Source of the DNA: Propionibacteriales bacterium
GTDB lineage: Bacteria > Actinomycetota > Actinomycetes > Propionibacteriales > Nocardioidaceae
DNA: 38,290 nt
Assembly: GCA_009377795.1 (NCBI GenBank)
Contig: WHTJ01000041.1
Span: 1-38,290 of the forward strand
Direction: 5' to 3'
Positions 31,660-38,290 of this stretch are shown one piece after another (within the stretch, counting starts at the first letter, position 1; each line of letters begins with the position of its first letter). The notes under the pieces were generated by a model. That model searched no databases and was not told the DNA's origin. It was given only the letters and a program-made list of their open reading frames with translations. Position numbers and translations under genes: made by a program.

Positions 31660-33211
31660 GACATCGCTGATCGCCTCGCTTGCCGCCGTGGAGCGGGAGT
31701 CCGCAACCCGTACAGCGGTCGTCGATGGCTCCCGCCGCCTCACCTTCGCAGCGGTGGCGGACCGCTCCAACCGCGCGGCCCACGTGCTGCGAGGCATGCT
31801 CGGCGCGGAGGTGGCCAACGTGGCGCTGCTGGTGGGCAACGCCGCCGAGGCGGTGGAGCTCGACGTCGCCTGTGTCAAGGCCGGGCTCGGCCGGGTGAAC
31901 CTGAATCCGCGGCTGGCGGAGGACGAGCGGCGGTACGTCCTGGGAGATGCTCGAGCCCGGATGCTGGTCTACGACACGGAGTACGCCGACTTCGCGGCGG
32001 CGCTGCACCAGGCCGAGCCGGGTGTCGGCCTGCTCCGGATTGGCGGCGCCGGCCCGGGCCGCTCGTACGAGGACGAACTGTCGCGAGCCTCGTCGGCCTA
32101 CCCCACGCTTCGGCCCGACCCCGACGCGCCGAGCCTCATCATGTACACCTCGGGTACCACGGGGCGGCCGAAGGGTGCGGTGTGGACGGTGGCTACCCGT
32201 ACCGCGGCGGTGCGCAACATGCTGCTCAACGAGCTGGACCGGGCGGCCGTGGTCGGCATGGTGCACGCCGGGTCGGTCTCGCACGGGAGTGGATCCAAGA
32301 TTCTCCCCATCTACCTTCGCGGCGGAAGCAACATCTTGCTGCGCAAGTTTGAACCGGCGGCGTTCTTCCGCGCCGTCCAACAGGAGCGTGCGACCGCGAG
32401 CTTCATGGTACCGACCATGGTGCAGATGCTCGTCGACGAAGCCGATTCGCTGGCCGAGGCCGCCATGGGCTCGATGGTCCAGATCACGTACGGCGGGGCG
32501 AAGATGCCGCTACCTACGATCCGGGCCGCGCTCGACCGGTTCGGCAAGAAATTTACTCAGGTATATGGCTCATGCGAAGCCCCCCACCCGGTCCTGATCC
32601 TGCCCCGACACGAGCACACCCTGGACGACCATGTGCTCTCGGTCGCCGGGCGGCGCTCCCTCGGCACCACGATGCGGTTCGGTGACCCTGCCGCCGAGCC
32701 GGAGCCGGGCGCGACGGGTGAGCTCCTGGTCGGCGGCCCGCACATCTTCGGCGGCTACCACGCCAACCCGGACGCGACCGCGGAGGTACTGGTGGACGGG
32801 TTCTTCCGAACCGGCGACGTGGCAACCCTGCACGCGGACGGCTACGTCGAGATCGTGGGCCGCACCAAAGACATGATCATCTCGGGTGGGTTCAACGTCT
32901 ACCCGGCCGAGGTCGAGCGCGTGCTGCTGGAGTACCCGGGGGTGACCGGCGCCTGCGTCTACGGGATTCCAGACGACCAGTGGGGCGAGCGGGTCGTCGC
33001 GGCGATCACCGTGGCCGCGGACCAGATGATCCACGTGGCATCCGTGGCCTCCGCGTGCCGGGCCAAGCTCGCCGGCTATAAGCTTCCTCGCATGATCCGC
33101 ATCGTCAACGGGTTCCCGGTCGGGAACACCGGGAAGGTACTCCGCGCCGAGGTGCGGCGGCTCCACCTGGCGCTGGACGCAGGCGCATTGACCACGCAGC
33201 CGCAGTATTAA
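31649..33211 (+). CDS. Acyl-CoA ligase (AMP-forming), second copy
   Basis: A 520-residue adenylate-forming enzyme with MYTSGTTGRPKG, YGSCEAPHP in place of the usual YGxTE, FRTGDVATLHADGYVEIVG and the Lys motif GNTGKVLRAEV. It makes a CoA thioester, probably of the acid released after Baeyer-Villiger oxidation and hydrolysis. It is only distantly like the ligase at 5472-7073 and probably takes a different acid. The best start is TTG 31649, overlapping the BVMO stop by 11 bp; GTG 31688 is an alternative. Confidence 0.91.
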   Translation: MSTRTSLIASLAAVERESATRTAVVDGSRRLTFAAVADRSNRAAHVLRGMLGAEVANVALLVGNAAEAVELDVACVKAGLGRVNLNPRLAEDERRYVLGDARARMLVYDTEYADFAAALHQAEPGVGLLRIGGAGPGRSYEDELSRASSAYPTLRPDPDAPSLIMYTSGTTGRPKGAVWTVATRTAAVRNMLLNELDRAAVVGMVHAGSVSHGSGSKILPIYLRGGSNILLRKFEPAAFFRAVQQERATASFMVPTMVQMLVDEADSLAEAAMGSMVQITYGGAKMPLPTIRAALDRFGKKFTQVYGSCEAPHPVLILPRHEHTLDDHVLSVAGRRSLGTTMRFGDPAAEPEPGATGELLVGGPHIFGGYHANPDATAEVLVDGFFRTGDVATLHADGYVEIVGRTKDMIISGGFNVYPAEVERVLLEYPGVTGACVYGIPDDQWGERVVAAITVAADQMIHVASVASACRAKLAGYKLPRMIRIVNGFPVGNTGKVLRAEVRRLHLALDAGALTTQPQY

Positions 33212-33227
33212 GAATAGAGATGGAGCG

Positions 33228-33842
33228 ATGGGACAGGAGCCGTACGCCTCGGACCGCCAGCTCTTCTTCCCGGGCAGCGGCTTGTCCGCAGCCGAACGGG
33301 CGCGCATCGACGCCCTCGACATCGCGATCGACGAGGTGACCATAGACCACCTCATCTACAGCATGTCGAAGCAGATCGAGAACAACTTCCAGACGTTCTT
33401 CAGTGTCGCCCAGGACGTCGTCGGGGAAGAGAAGGCCCGCGAAATCGCGTACGAGATCGGCCGGCGCTACGGGGGGCAGGGGTACGCTAAGCTGCTGCAG
33501 GCCGAGGGCAAGGAGTCCGGGGAACCGCGGGACATGGCGATCTACCAGGACCTCGTGCACTCGATCCGGGGACCCAAGCACGCCAGCGCACTCTTCGCCG
33601 AGCACAACGACTCCCGGTGTGTGGTCAAGCGCCAGCAATGCATCTACTACAGCGAGGAGCACCCGGAGAACGGCAAGTACACGGGCGCCTTCGAGTCGGG
33701 CTGTTTCGAGGGGTATAAGCAGGCTGATCCGAACCTGCTCCGGGTGGAGGTCCACCGGTGCCGGTGGAAGGGCGACTCCGCATGCGAACAGCACTGGGTC
33801 TACCAGGAGGACGGCATGCAGCCGCCGGAGACCGTCATCTGA
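33228..33842 (+). CDS. Small cysteine-containing protein resembling ATC hydrolase / V4R-like domains
   Basis: A 204-residue protein, largely helical in its first 120 residues, with five Cys (131, 138, 159, 178, 186). The end reads LRVEVHRCRWKGDSACEQHW, like the Cys-containing tail of L-2-amino-thiazoline-4-carboxylate hydrolase-type proteins and of V4R (vinyl-reductase-related) domains, where such residues bind metal or small molecules. Either similarity is weak by eye. It lies 16 bp after the ligase gene and 24 bp before the thiolase gene, so it shares their operon. The role is unknown: a hydrolase for a ring-opened intermediate or a sensor/carrier are both possible. Confidence 0.55.
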   Translation: MGQEPYASDRQLFFPGSGLSAAERARIDALDIAIDEVTIDHLIYSMSKQIENNFQTFFSVAQDVVGEEKAREIAYEIGRRYGGQGYAKLLQAEGKESGEPRDMAIYQDLVHSIRGPKHASALFAEHNDSRCVVKRQQCIYYSEEHPENGKYTGAFESGCFEGYKQADPNLLRVEVHRCRWKGDSACEQHWVYQEDGMQPPETVI

Positions 33843-33866
33843 CCGACCGGCTCAACGGGAAGGCCC

Positions 33867-35060
33867 ATGAACCACGACAACGCTGAGGATGTCGTCCTCG
33901 TCTCCGCCGCCCGGACGCCGTTCGGCAAGTTCGGCGGGGCGCTCCGGTCCTTCTCGATCCCTGACCTGGCGGGCCTCGCCGGGCACGAAGTGCTGCGGCG
34001 AGCCGGCGTCGACCCCGGCGACGCCGAGGAGTTCGCGCTCGGCGTCAACCTGCCCGGCTCGGACCGCTCGCTGGCCCGGCAGGGTCTGCTGCGCGCCGGC
34101 ATCCCGGACGACCGCAATGCCTATACAGTGGACCGTGCCTGCTGCTCGTCGCTGACGGCGATCACCATGGTGTCGCGCTCGATCCGGCTCGGGGAGATCA
34201 CGGTCGGGCTGGCCGGCGGGGCCGAGAACCTCAGCCGGGTGCCGTACTACGTGGAGGACATGCGCTGGGGACGCCCGCTGGGCGACGTCGTGCTCAAGGA
34301 CCAGCTCGTCATCTCCTGCCCGCACACCCACGCGCCACGCGCCGTGCAGGCCTCCGACGAGGCGCTCGCCTTCGGCGTCACTCGGTCCGAGCAGGACGCG
34401 TGGGCGCTGCGCAGCCAACAGCGGTACGCGGCCGCGGAGGCGGCGGGCCGGCTCGCGGAGGAACGGTTCCCGATTACCCTCGACGACGGTGTCCGGTTAA
34501 CAACGGACGAATCGCCGCGCTCGGAGACGAGCATCGAGAAGCTCGCCAGCCTTCCCACCGTGTATGGCAGCGAGACCGTCACGGCCGGCAACGCACCCGC
34601 CCTCTCCACTGGGGCGTCCGCCGTGGTGCTGATGTCACACGCCGAGGCGCGACGCCGGGAGCTCTCGCCGCTGGCAACCGTGCTCGCTACCGCCATGGCC
34701 TCGGGCCATCCGGCCGGCATCGCTTCGATCCCCGCCGCCGCCGCGCTAGCGGTCCTGCGCAAGGCCGGGCTCACGCTGGCTGACGTCGATCTGATTGAAG
34801 TCAATGAGGCCTTCGCTGCGGTGCCGCTGGTCACCACCCTGGTCCTGGCCGGCAAGGACGTGCGGGCGGCGGATCTCCTGCGCGAGAAGGTCAACGTCAA
34901 CGGCGGTGCGATCGCAGTCGGCCACCCAACCGGCGCCACCGGGGCGCGGCTCGTGATGGCTCTGACCAACGAGCTGCGCCGGCGGGGCGGCGGTCTCGGG
35001 CTGGTGACGATTTGCGGCGGGATCGGTGAGGCCGAGGCCCTGCTGATCCGGGTGTCGTGA
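33867..35060 (+). CDS. Acetyl-CoA acetyltransferase (thiolase II)
   Basis: A 397-residue classical thiolase with all catalytic residues: nucleophile Cys93 in RACCSSLTAI, NEAFA, His353 in AVGHPTGATGAR and Cys383 in TICGGIGEAEALL. It should cleave 3-ketoacyl-CoA with CoA to release acetyl- or propionyl-CoA, the last step of chain shortening. A GGGAAGG ribosome site lies just before ATG 33867. It ends the BVMO operon, and the convergent regulator gene ends 2 bp beyond its stop codon. Confidence 0.93.
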   Translation: MNHDNAEDVVLVSAARTPFGKFGGALRSFSIPDLAGLAGHEVLRRAGVDPGDAEEFALGVNLPGSDRSLARQGLLRAGIPDDRNAYTVDRACCSSLTAITMVSRSIRLGEITVGLAGGAENLSRVPYYVEDMRWGRPLGDVVLKDQLVISCPHTHAPRAVQASDEALAFGVTRSEQDAWALRSQQRYAAAEAAGRLAEERFPITLDDGVRLTTDESPRSETSIEKLASLPTVYGSETVTAGNAPALSTGASAVVLMSHAEARRRELSPLATVLATAMASGHPAGIASIPAAAALAVLRKAGLTLADVDLIEVNEAFAAVPLVTTLVLAGKDVRAADLLREKVNVNGGAIAVGHPTGATGARLVMALTNELRRRGGGLGLVTICGGIGEAEALLIRVS

Positions 35061-35062
35061 GC

Positions 35063-35938
35063 TCAGCTGACTGCGTTGGCGGCCCTACGCTTCGTCGCCG
35101 CGCCGCGCCGCGCGATGGCCGCCGGGTGACTGGCGCCGAGTTGCTCGCTGATCGTCGCCGCCGTCTCCAGCAACTGCGGTACCACCGCGTTCATCGCCGC
35201 CCGGGTCCACCGGACCGCCGGGCCGCCGATGTTGATCGCAGCCTCCATGCCGCGCGGGCTGAAGACCGGGGCCGCGATGCCCGCCGCACCGGCCACGGCC
35301 TCACCCTCGCTCGTCGCGTAATGGTCCTCCCGCACCGACAACAGCTCCCGCTTCAGGCGCGACAGCGCGAGGACAACCGAGCTTGCAGGCAGGACCAGCT
35401 TTGTCTCGCCACCGAGGATCTCGTCGAGAGACTCATCGCTCATCCCGCTGAGCAGCGCCTTGCCGGCCGCACCGGCATAGAGCGGAAAGACCCGCCCCAC
35501 GCCCATGGCCATGCGGACGACCTGATGGCTTACCACCTCTGCGATACAGACCCGGCTGCTGCCGACCGCGACATGCAGGCTGACAGTCTCGTCGGTAAGG
35601 TCGCGAAGCGCCTCCAGGTGCGGCATCGACAGGGTGAGCAACTTGTCCTGCTCACCACGCAGCAGCACCACCTGAGCCAGCTTCATCACCGATGGGCCGA
35701 GGCTGTAGTGCCCGGTGATTGGATCGTGCATCACATAGCCTCGCGACTGCAGCGCCCGGACCATCCGATGGGCCGTCGGCACAGTGAGACCCGCGAACTC
35801 GCTGATCTCCGTCAACGTCACGGAGGGGTTGACGGTTGAGAACACCTCGAGGATCGTCAGAGCCCGGTGGATCGCCTGCGCGCCGCGCTCCTCCATGCCG
35901 GCGTCGTTGTCCGCCGGCGCTCCCGAACGTCGTGCCAT
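35063..35938 (-). CDS. IclR-family transcriptional regulator
   Basis: A 291-residue regulator. A winged helix-turn-helix occupies about residues 22-80 (TLTEISEFAGLTVPTAHRMVRALQSRGYV), followed by the IclR ligand-binding domain (LSMPHLEALRDLTDETVSLHV; FPLYAGAAGKALLS; GVAGIAAPVF-like GAAGIAAPVFSPRG). IclR proteins sense small aromatic or organic acids and act on palindromic sites. The eight shared operators, one 34 bp upstream of its own ATG, make it the likely regulator of the whole region; this is inferred. The start is ATG 35938 with GGAGG upstream. A C-terminal Arg/Ala-rich tail of about 20 residues is unusual for the family. Confidence 0.93.
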   Translation of the reverse strand: MARRSGAPADNDAGMEERGAQAIHRALTILEVFSTVNPSVTLTEISEFAGLTVPTAHRMVRALQSRGYVMHDPITGHYSLGPSVMKLAQVVLLRGEQDKLLTLSMPHLEALRDLTDETVSLHVAVGSSRVCIAEVVSHQVVRMAMGVGRVFPLYAGAAGKALLSGMSDESLDEILGGETKLVLPASSVVLALSRLKRELLSVREDHYATSEGEAVAGAAGIAAPVFSPRGMEAAINIGGPAVRWTRAAMNAVVPQLLETAATISEQLGASHPAAIARRGAATKRRAANAVS

Positions 35939-35971
35939 GGGTCCCTCCTGGTCCGCGGATCATCGCCGCGC

Positions 35972-35998
35972 TGCCACCATATGGTATCGCATTCCACA
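35972..35998 (-). promoter_or_regulatory. Shared 27-bp operator, site F (IclR gene / AbrB transporter)
   Basis: On the minus strand: TGTGGA (35998-35993), GATACCAT (35988-35981), TGGTGGCA (35979-35972). The inner ACCATATGGT is a perfect 10-bp palindrome. It lies between the IclR gene and the divergent membrane-protein gene and could control both, giving autoregulation. Confidence 0.72.
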
Positions 35999-36139
35999 CT
36001 TGGCAGGGTGCCGTGCTCGGCTCCGGTTTCGGCCGACTTGAATGAGTCCCCCATCGGTGGCCGCACCCGGCGTGGCCGCGGCCGCCCCCATTCGTTGCCC
36101 TCGATCAACCGAGCCAGTCGCGGAAGAGATCAACAGCTC

Positions 36140-37189
36140 ATGCGCCGAACGCTCAAGCTCAGCGCCTCCCTCATTGTCCTTGCCGGAACGGCGATCGTGG
36201 CCCTGCACGTGGTCCACGCACCAGCACCGTTCCTCATCGGCGGCCTAGTCGGCGGGGCGGCTTTCTCACTCCGGTTCCGCACTCCCTGGACGGTTCCCGA
36301 ACTGGCCCGGAACCTCGGCATCGCCACGATCGGCGTCGGAGCGGGAACGTTTATCGATCAGACTGTGATCAGCGCGGTCGCCCGCTCACCGGTCGAGATC
36401 GTCGCGGGTGTTGTCGTTGTCATTGTCTTCACTATGGCCACGGGCCTGTTCCTCATGGCCTCGCCGCACGTGAACGCGTCCACCGCGCTCTTCGCCTCGC
36501 TGGGCGGCGCAGCCGCGGGCGTCACGGCGGTCGCCCGGGAGATGCACGCGGACGAGGCGGTGGTCTCCGCCGTCCAGTACGCCCGCGTCGTCCTCGTCAT
36601 CATCTCGGTGGCCGTCGTCGCTCCGTTCCTCGGCGGCGGCGCTTCGACCGCACCGGCCGCGACACCGGCGGAGACCACGCCACTCCCGAACCTGGCCTTC
36701 GCGGTGACTTGCATAGGTGGCGGACTGCTGCTCGCCCGCGTGGTCCGGTTCAGCGGAGCACGCCTGGTGATGCCCATGGTGCTGTCGATGGGCGTGATGC
36801 TGATCAACCCGGAGTCGTTCGCGGTCCCCGGGCGCCTCCTCGACGTGGGCCTCCTGCTCACCGGCATCGCCGTGGGGTTCTCGTTCACGACGGATACGAT
36901 CAGGCGTCTGACGCGGCTATTCCCACTCGTCCTCCTGCAACTGCTCGCCAGCATCGGCGGCTGCGCCGTCCTCGGCATCCTGTTCGCTCGAACGATCGGC
37001 ATCTCGGATCTCTCGGGTTACCTGGCGATGGCACCGGGCGGCCTGCCGGCAGTCGCGGCACTCGCCCTTGAGGCAGGCAATGACATCGGCCTCCTCGTTA
37101 CCATGCAGGTCGTACGGCTCCTCGCCGCGATCCTCTTCGCATCGATCATCGGCAGCGTCATTCGCTGGCGGGGCCGGGCCCGCGACTAG
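36140..37189 (+). CDS. AbrB-type (ammonia monooxygenase-like) membrane protein, putative transporter
   Basis: A 349-residue membrane protein with about ten hydrophobic segments in two similar halves (FLIGGLVGGAAFSLRFR; GARLVMPMVLSMGVMLINP), as in the AbrB duplication family once misnamed ammonia monooxygenase. Family members are poorly characterised; some are linked to transport or regulation. The start is ATG 36140 with GGAAGAG upstream; the longer frame to 35867 crosses the IclR promoter. It is divergent from the IclR gene and may share operator F, suggesting a second uptake or export route for a pathway compound. Confidence 0.8.
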   Translation: MRRTLKLSASLIVLAGTAIVALHVVHAPAPFLIGGLVGGAAFSLRFRTPWTVPELARNLGIATIGVGAGTFIDQTVISAVARSPVEIVAGVVVVIVFTMATGLFLMASPHVNASTALFASLGGAAAGVTAVAREMHADEAVVSAVQYARVVLVIISVAVVAPFLGGGASTAPAATPAETTPLPNLAFAVTCIGGGLLLARVVRFSGARLVMPMVLSMGVMLINPESFAVPGRLLDVGLLLTGIAVGFSFTTDTIRRLTRLFPLVLLQLLASIGGCAVLGILFARTIGISDLSGYLAMAPGGLPAVAALALEAGNDIGLLVTMQVVRLLAAILFASIIGSVIRWRGRARD

Positions 37190-37226
37190 GCTAGCGTCCT
37201 CCAGGACCACGACACCTGCAAAGTGG

Positions 37227-37243
37227 GGCGGCAAGACGCCGCC
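37227..37243 (+). terminator. GC hairpin downstream of the AbrB-type gene
   Basis: GGCGGC (37227-37232), loop AAGAC, GCCGCC (37238-37243), 38 bp past the stop codon. A moderately T-rich stretch (GATTTCTTGTCGTTTG) follows some 27 bp later. It is a plausible but not classic intrinsic terminator. Confidence 0.4.
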
Positions 37244-37347
37244 GATAGCCGCCTACGCCACCCGATGAAGTGATTTCTTGTCGTTTGTTGGTCGCATCGA
37301 CGGCGAAGCCGCCGGCCACGACGCTGTGACCAGCGACTTTGCACGAG

Positions 37348-37389
37348 TGGGGCGGACGGGACTCGAACCCGTGACCTATCGATTATGAG
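37348..37389 (-). tRNA. 3' half of a tRNA gene with CAU anticodon (attachment-site scar)
   Basis: Read on the minus strand from 37389 this is the anticodon loop CTCATAA, the 3' anticodon strand TCGAT, the variable loop, a perfect T arm (ACGGG, TTCGAGT, CCCGT) and the acceptor strand CCGCCCC plus discriminator A. No CCA is encoded. The 5' half (acceptor, D arm, 5' anticodon strand) is absent from the sequence beyond 37389. Isolated 3' halves of tRNA genes are the usual product of site-specific integration at tRNA genes. It would be elongator Met or the Ile tRNA with a CAU anticodon. It is not a functional gene. Confidence 0.7.
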
Positions 37390-37517
37390 GTGGCGGTATC
37401 GCCGCTCCCCCGCTGTCTACCAGGAACTTTGCTGCCACAGATCGTGGCTTCATGGTCTCCACGGTCACGGGGCGGCGGTGCTTCGCTCCACGAATGGCTC
37501 CACGCCCAGCGGAACGC

Positions 37518-37922
37518 CTACCGGGTGTCGAACAGCTGCAGGCCGTCGTGCTCGGCGAAGTCGGCGAAGTCTTTGGTGTTGAAGGTGGCCAGCGGGAGCT
37601 GATCGACCAGGCAGCACGCGGCGATCCAGGTGTCGTTAACCGGCCGGGGCCGGCCTCGCATCCTGGCGCGGGCCTGTAGCTCCCCCCAGGCGGTCGCCAC
37701 GAGTTCGCTGTACGGAAGCAGCACGACCCGGCTGCGCCAGCTCTCCAAGCTCGCCCGACGGCGCGGCCCCCAGCTGCGGATGGCCGTCCACTTGACCAGC
37801 TCGCCCCAGGTCACGAACGTAATGCTCGCCGTCCGGCCAGTCAGGCGAGCCGCCAGGCTGACCGGAAGACGCTCCCGAAGACTGGCCGAGGCAACATCGG
37901 TGTCCAGGACAACGAGGCTCAC
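37518..37922 (-). CDS. PIN-domain ribonuclease toxin (VapC-like)
   Basis: A 134-residue PIN-domain protein with the acidic metal-binding residues in place: Asp7 (VVLDTD), Glu41 (TWGEL), Asp97 (PVNDTWIAA) and Asp118 (FNTKDF). VapC toxins cleave specific RNAs when freed from their antitoxin. Its ATG overlaps the upstream gene's stop codon by 4 bp, the usual toxin-antitoxin layout. It lies on the far side of the tRNA scar from the catabolic genes and is unlikely to be part of the pathway. Confidence 0.88.
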   Translation of the reverse strand: MSLVVLDTDVASASLRERLPVSLAARLTGRTASITFVTWGELVKWTAIRSWGPRRRASLESWRSRVVLLPYSELVATAWGELQARARMRGRPRPVNDTWIAACCLVDQLPLATFNTKDFADFAEHDGLQLFDTR

Positions 37923-38116
37923 GCCAGCTCGGCCCGGCGGGACGCGTACAGGTCAGCGAGGAACTCGTCCAGCTCCTCGTCCGAGTCGAACACCCCAGGC
38001 TGACCCAGCTCGGCAGCGGACTTCAGCGGCCGGACACCCTGGCGCCGAGCCAGCTCCTCGGCCGGCACGTGCCCCGGCTCCGCCGACGGCTCCGGTAGCC
38101 GCTGTGCTTCGGCCAT
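37919..38116 (-). CDS. Antitoxin of the VapC-like toxin
   Basis: A 65-residue acidic protein preceding and overlapping the PIN-domain gene. It has no recognisable DNA-binding domain at its N-terminus; the C-terminal half (PGVFDSDEELDEFLADLYASRRAEL) is an amphipathic acidic helix of the kind that threads through a PIN active site, ending in Arg residues. Assigned by position and shape. GGGAGGT lies just upstream of ATG 38116. Confidence 0.72.
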   Translation of the reverse strand: MAEAQRLPEPSAEPGHVPAEELARRQGVRPLKSAAELGQPGVFDSDEELDEFLADLYASRRAELA

Positions 38117-38290
38117 CGTCCACCTCCCGGTACCTGCAAGCTACACAGCCCATGATCTCACACCAGACGCAGTCGCAACCGCGGTGGGTTCGCCTCCCGC
38201 CGGGTGGTGGCCCCAGCGGAACCGGCGGCGTCGTCTTACGCGCCCGAACTCCGGGAAGGCATGCTGATTTGAAGCGGCGCTGGTTGCTGG
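38117..38290. other. End of window, no gene seen
   Basis: These 174 bp hold the ribosome site of the antitoxin gene and otherwise no supported feature. A GC-rich, possibly foldable stretch occurs around 38180-38235. Confidence 0.4.

Larger units (their letters stand above)
37190..37517. other. Non-coding stretch with hairpin and tRNA fragment
   Basis: This 328-bp stretch between the AbrB-type gene and the toxin gene contains no convincing gene. It holds a GC hairpin (37227-37243) after the transporter gene and the 3' half of a tRNA gene (37348-37389). It marks the border between the catabolic region and the toxin-antitoxin pair. Confidence 0.6.

Noticed and set aside
35867-36139. N-terminal extension of the AbrB-type membrane protein
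   Set aside because: It crosses the IclR gene start, operator F and the promoter gap, and contains no hydrophobic segment; ATG 36140 begins the first membrane helix.
37348-37389. Complete tRNA gene
   Set aside because: The anticodon loop, T arm and acceptor 3' strand are present, but no 5' acceptor, D arm or 5' anticodon strand follows in the adjacent sequence.
1-38290. CRISPR array, rRNA genes, phage structural genes or polyketide/NRPS modules
   Set aside because: No regular direct-repeat/spacer pattern, rRNA-like stretch, capsid/tail proteins or megasynthase domains were seen on either strand.

Overview
This is a high-GC actinobacterial chromosome segment: GC-rich codons throughout, GTG and TTG starts, tightly overlapping ATGA gene junctions, and a type I BVMO, a P450, CaiB-type CoA-transferase, SCP-x-like thiolases and DUF35 proteins of actinobacterial style. 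The genus cannot be fixed from the sequence alone.

Layout. Positions 1-109 are the end of an IS3-like insertion sequence. 365-1633 is a stand-alone DUF4143 ATPase with three phased repeats upstream. From 2277 to 37189 runs one large catabolic region. It holds an aldehyde dehydrogenase and, divergently, an acyl-CoA mutase large subunit (2277-5478). A leftward operon follows: cyclase-family hydrolase, thiolase-like protein, MmgE/PrpD, TcuA-like flavoprotein, DUF35 protein, MmgE/PrpD, acyl-CoA ligase (13907 down to 5472). Next are P450 plus a third MmgE/PrpD (leftward) facing an SDR (rightward). Then comes a leftward operon with an ABC importer, two SDRs and a serine hydrolase (24547 down to 17538). 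Rightward units follow: a double-domain CoA-transferase, two MaoC proteins, a thiolase-like protein and a DUF35 protein; then a BVMO, an acyl-CoA ligase, a small ATC-hydrolase-like protein and a thiolase. An IclR regulator and an AbrB-type membrane protein close the region. At 37348-37389 there is a 3' half of a CAU-anticodon tRNA gene (an attachment-site scar), followed by a VapBC-like toxin-antitoxin pair.

Main discovery. Eight copies of one 27-bp element with three half-sites (TGTGGA, then CTTCCAC, then TGTGGAA) lie in the promoter regions of essentially every transcription unit between 3.8 and 36 kb, including that of the IclR gene. Five of them sit beside a perfect TTGACA -35 box. This makes the region look like a single regulon, most simply controlled by the IclR-family protein encoded inside it.

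How the genes may work together (inference). The importer takes up a substrate; P450 and SDRs hydroxylate and oxidise it to a ketone; the BVMO inserts oxygen to give an ester or lactone; the serine hydrolase and/or cyclase-family enzyme opens it; the aldehyde dehydrogenase makes an acid; ligases or the CoA-transferase form the CoA thioester; MaoC, thiolase-like/DUF35 and thiolase proteins shorten the chain; and the mutase feeds a branched product to central metabolism. Three divergent MmgE/PrpD proteins and a tricarballylate-dehydrogenase-like flavoprotein suggest a carboxylated, unsaturated intermediate. The actual substrate is unknown.
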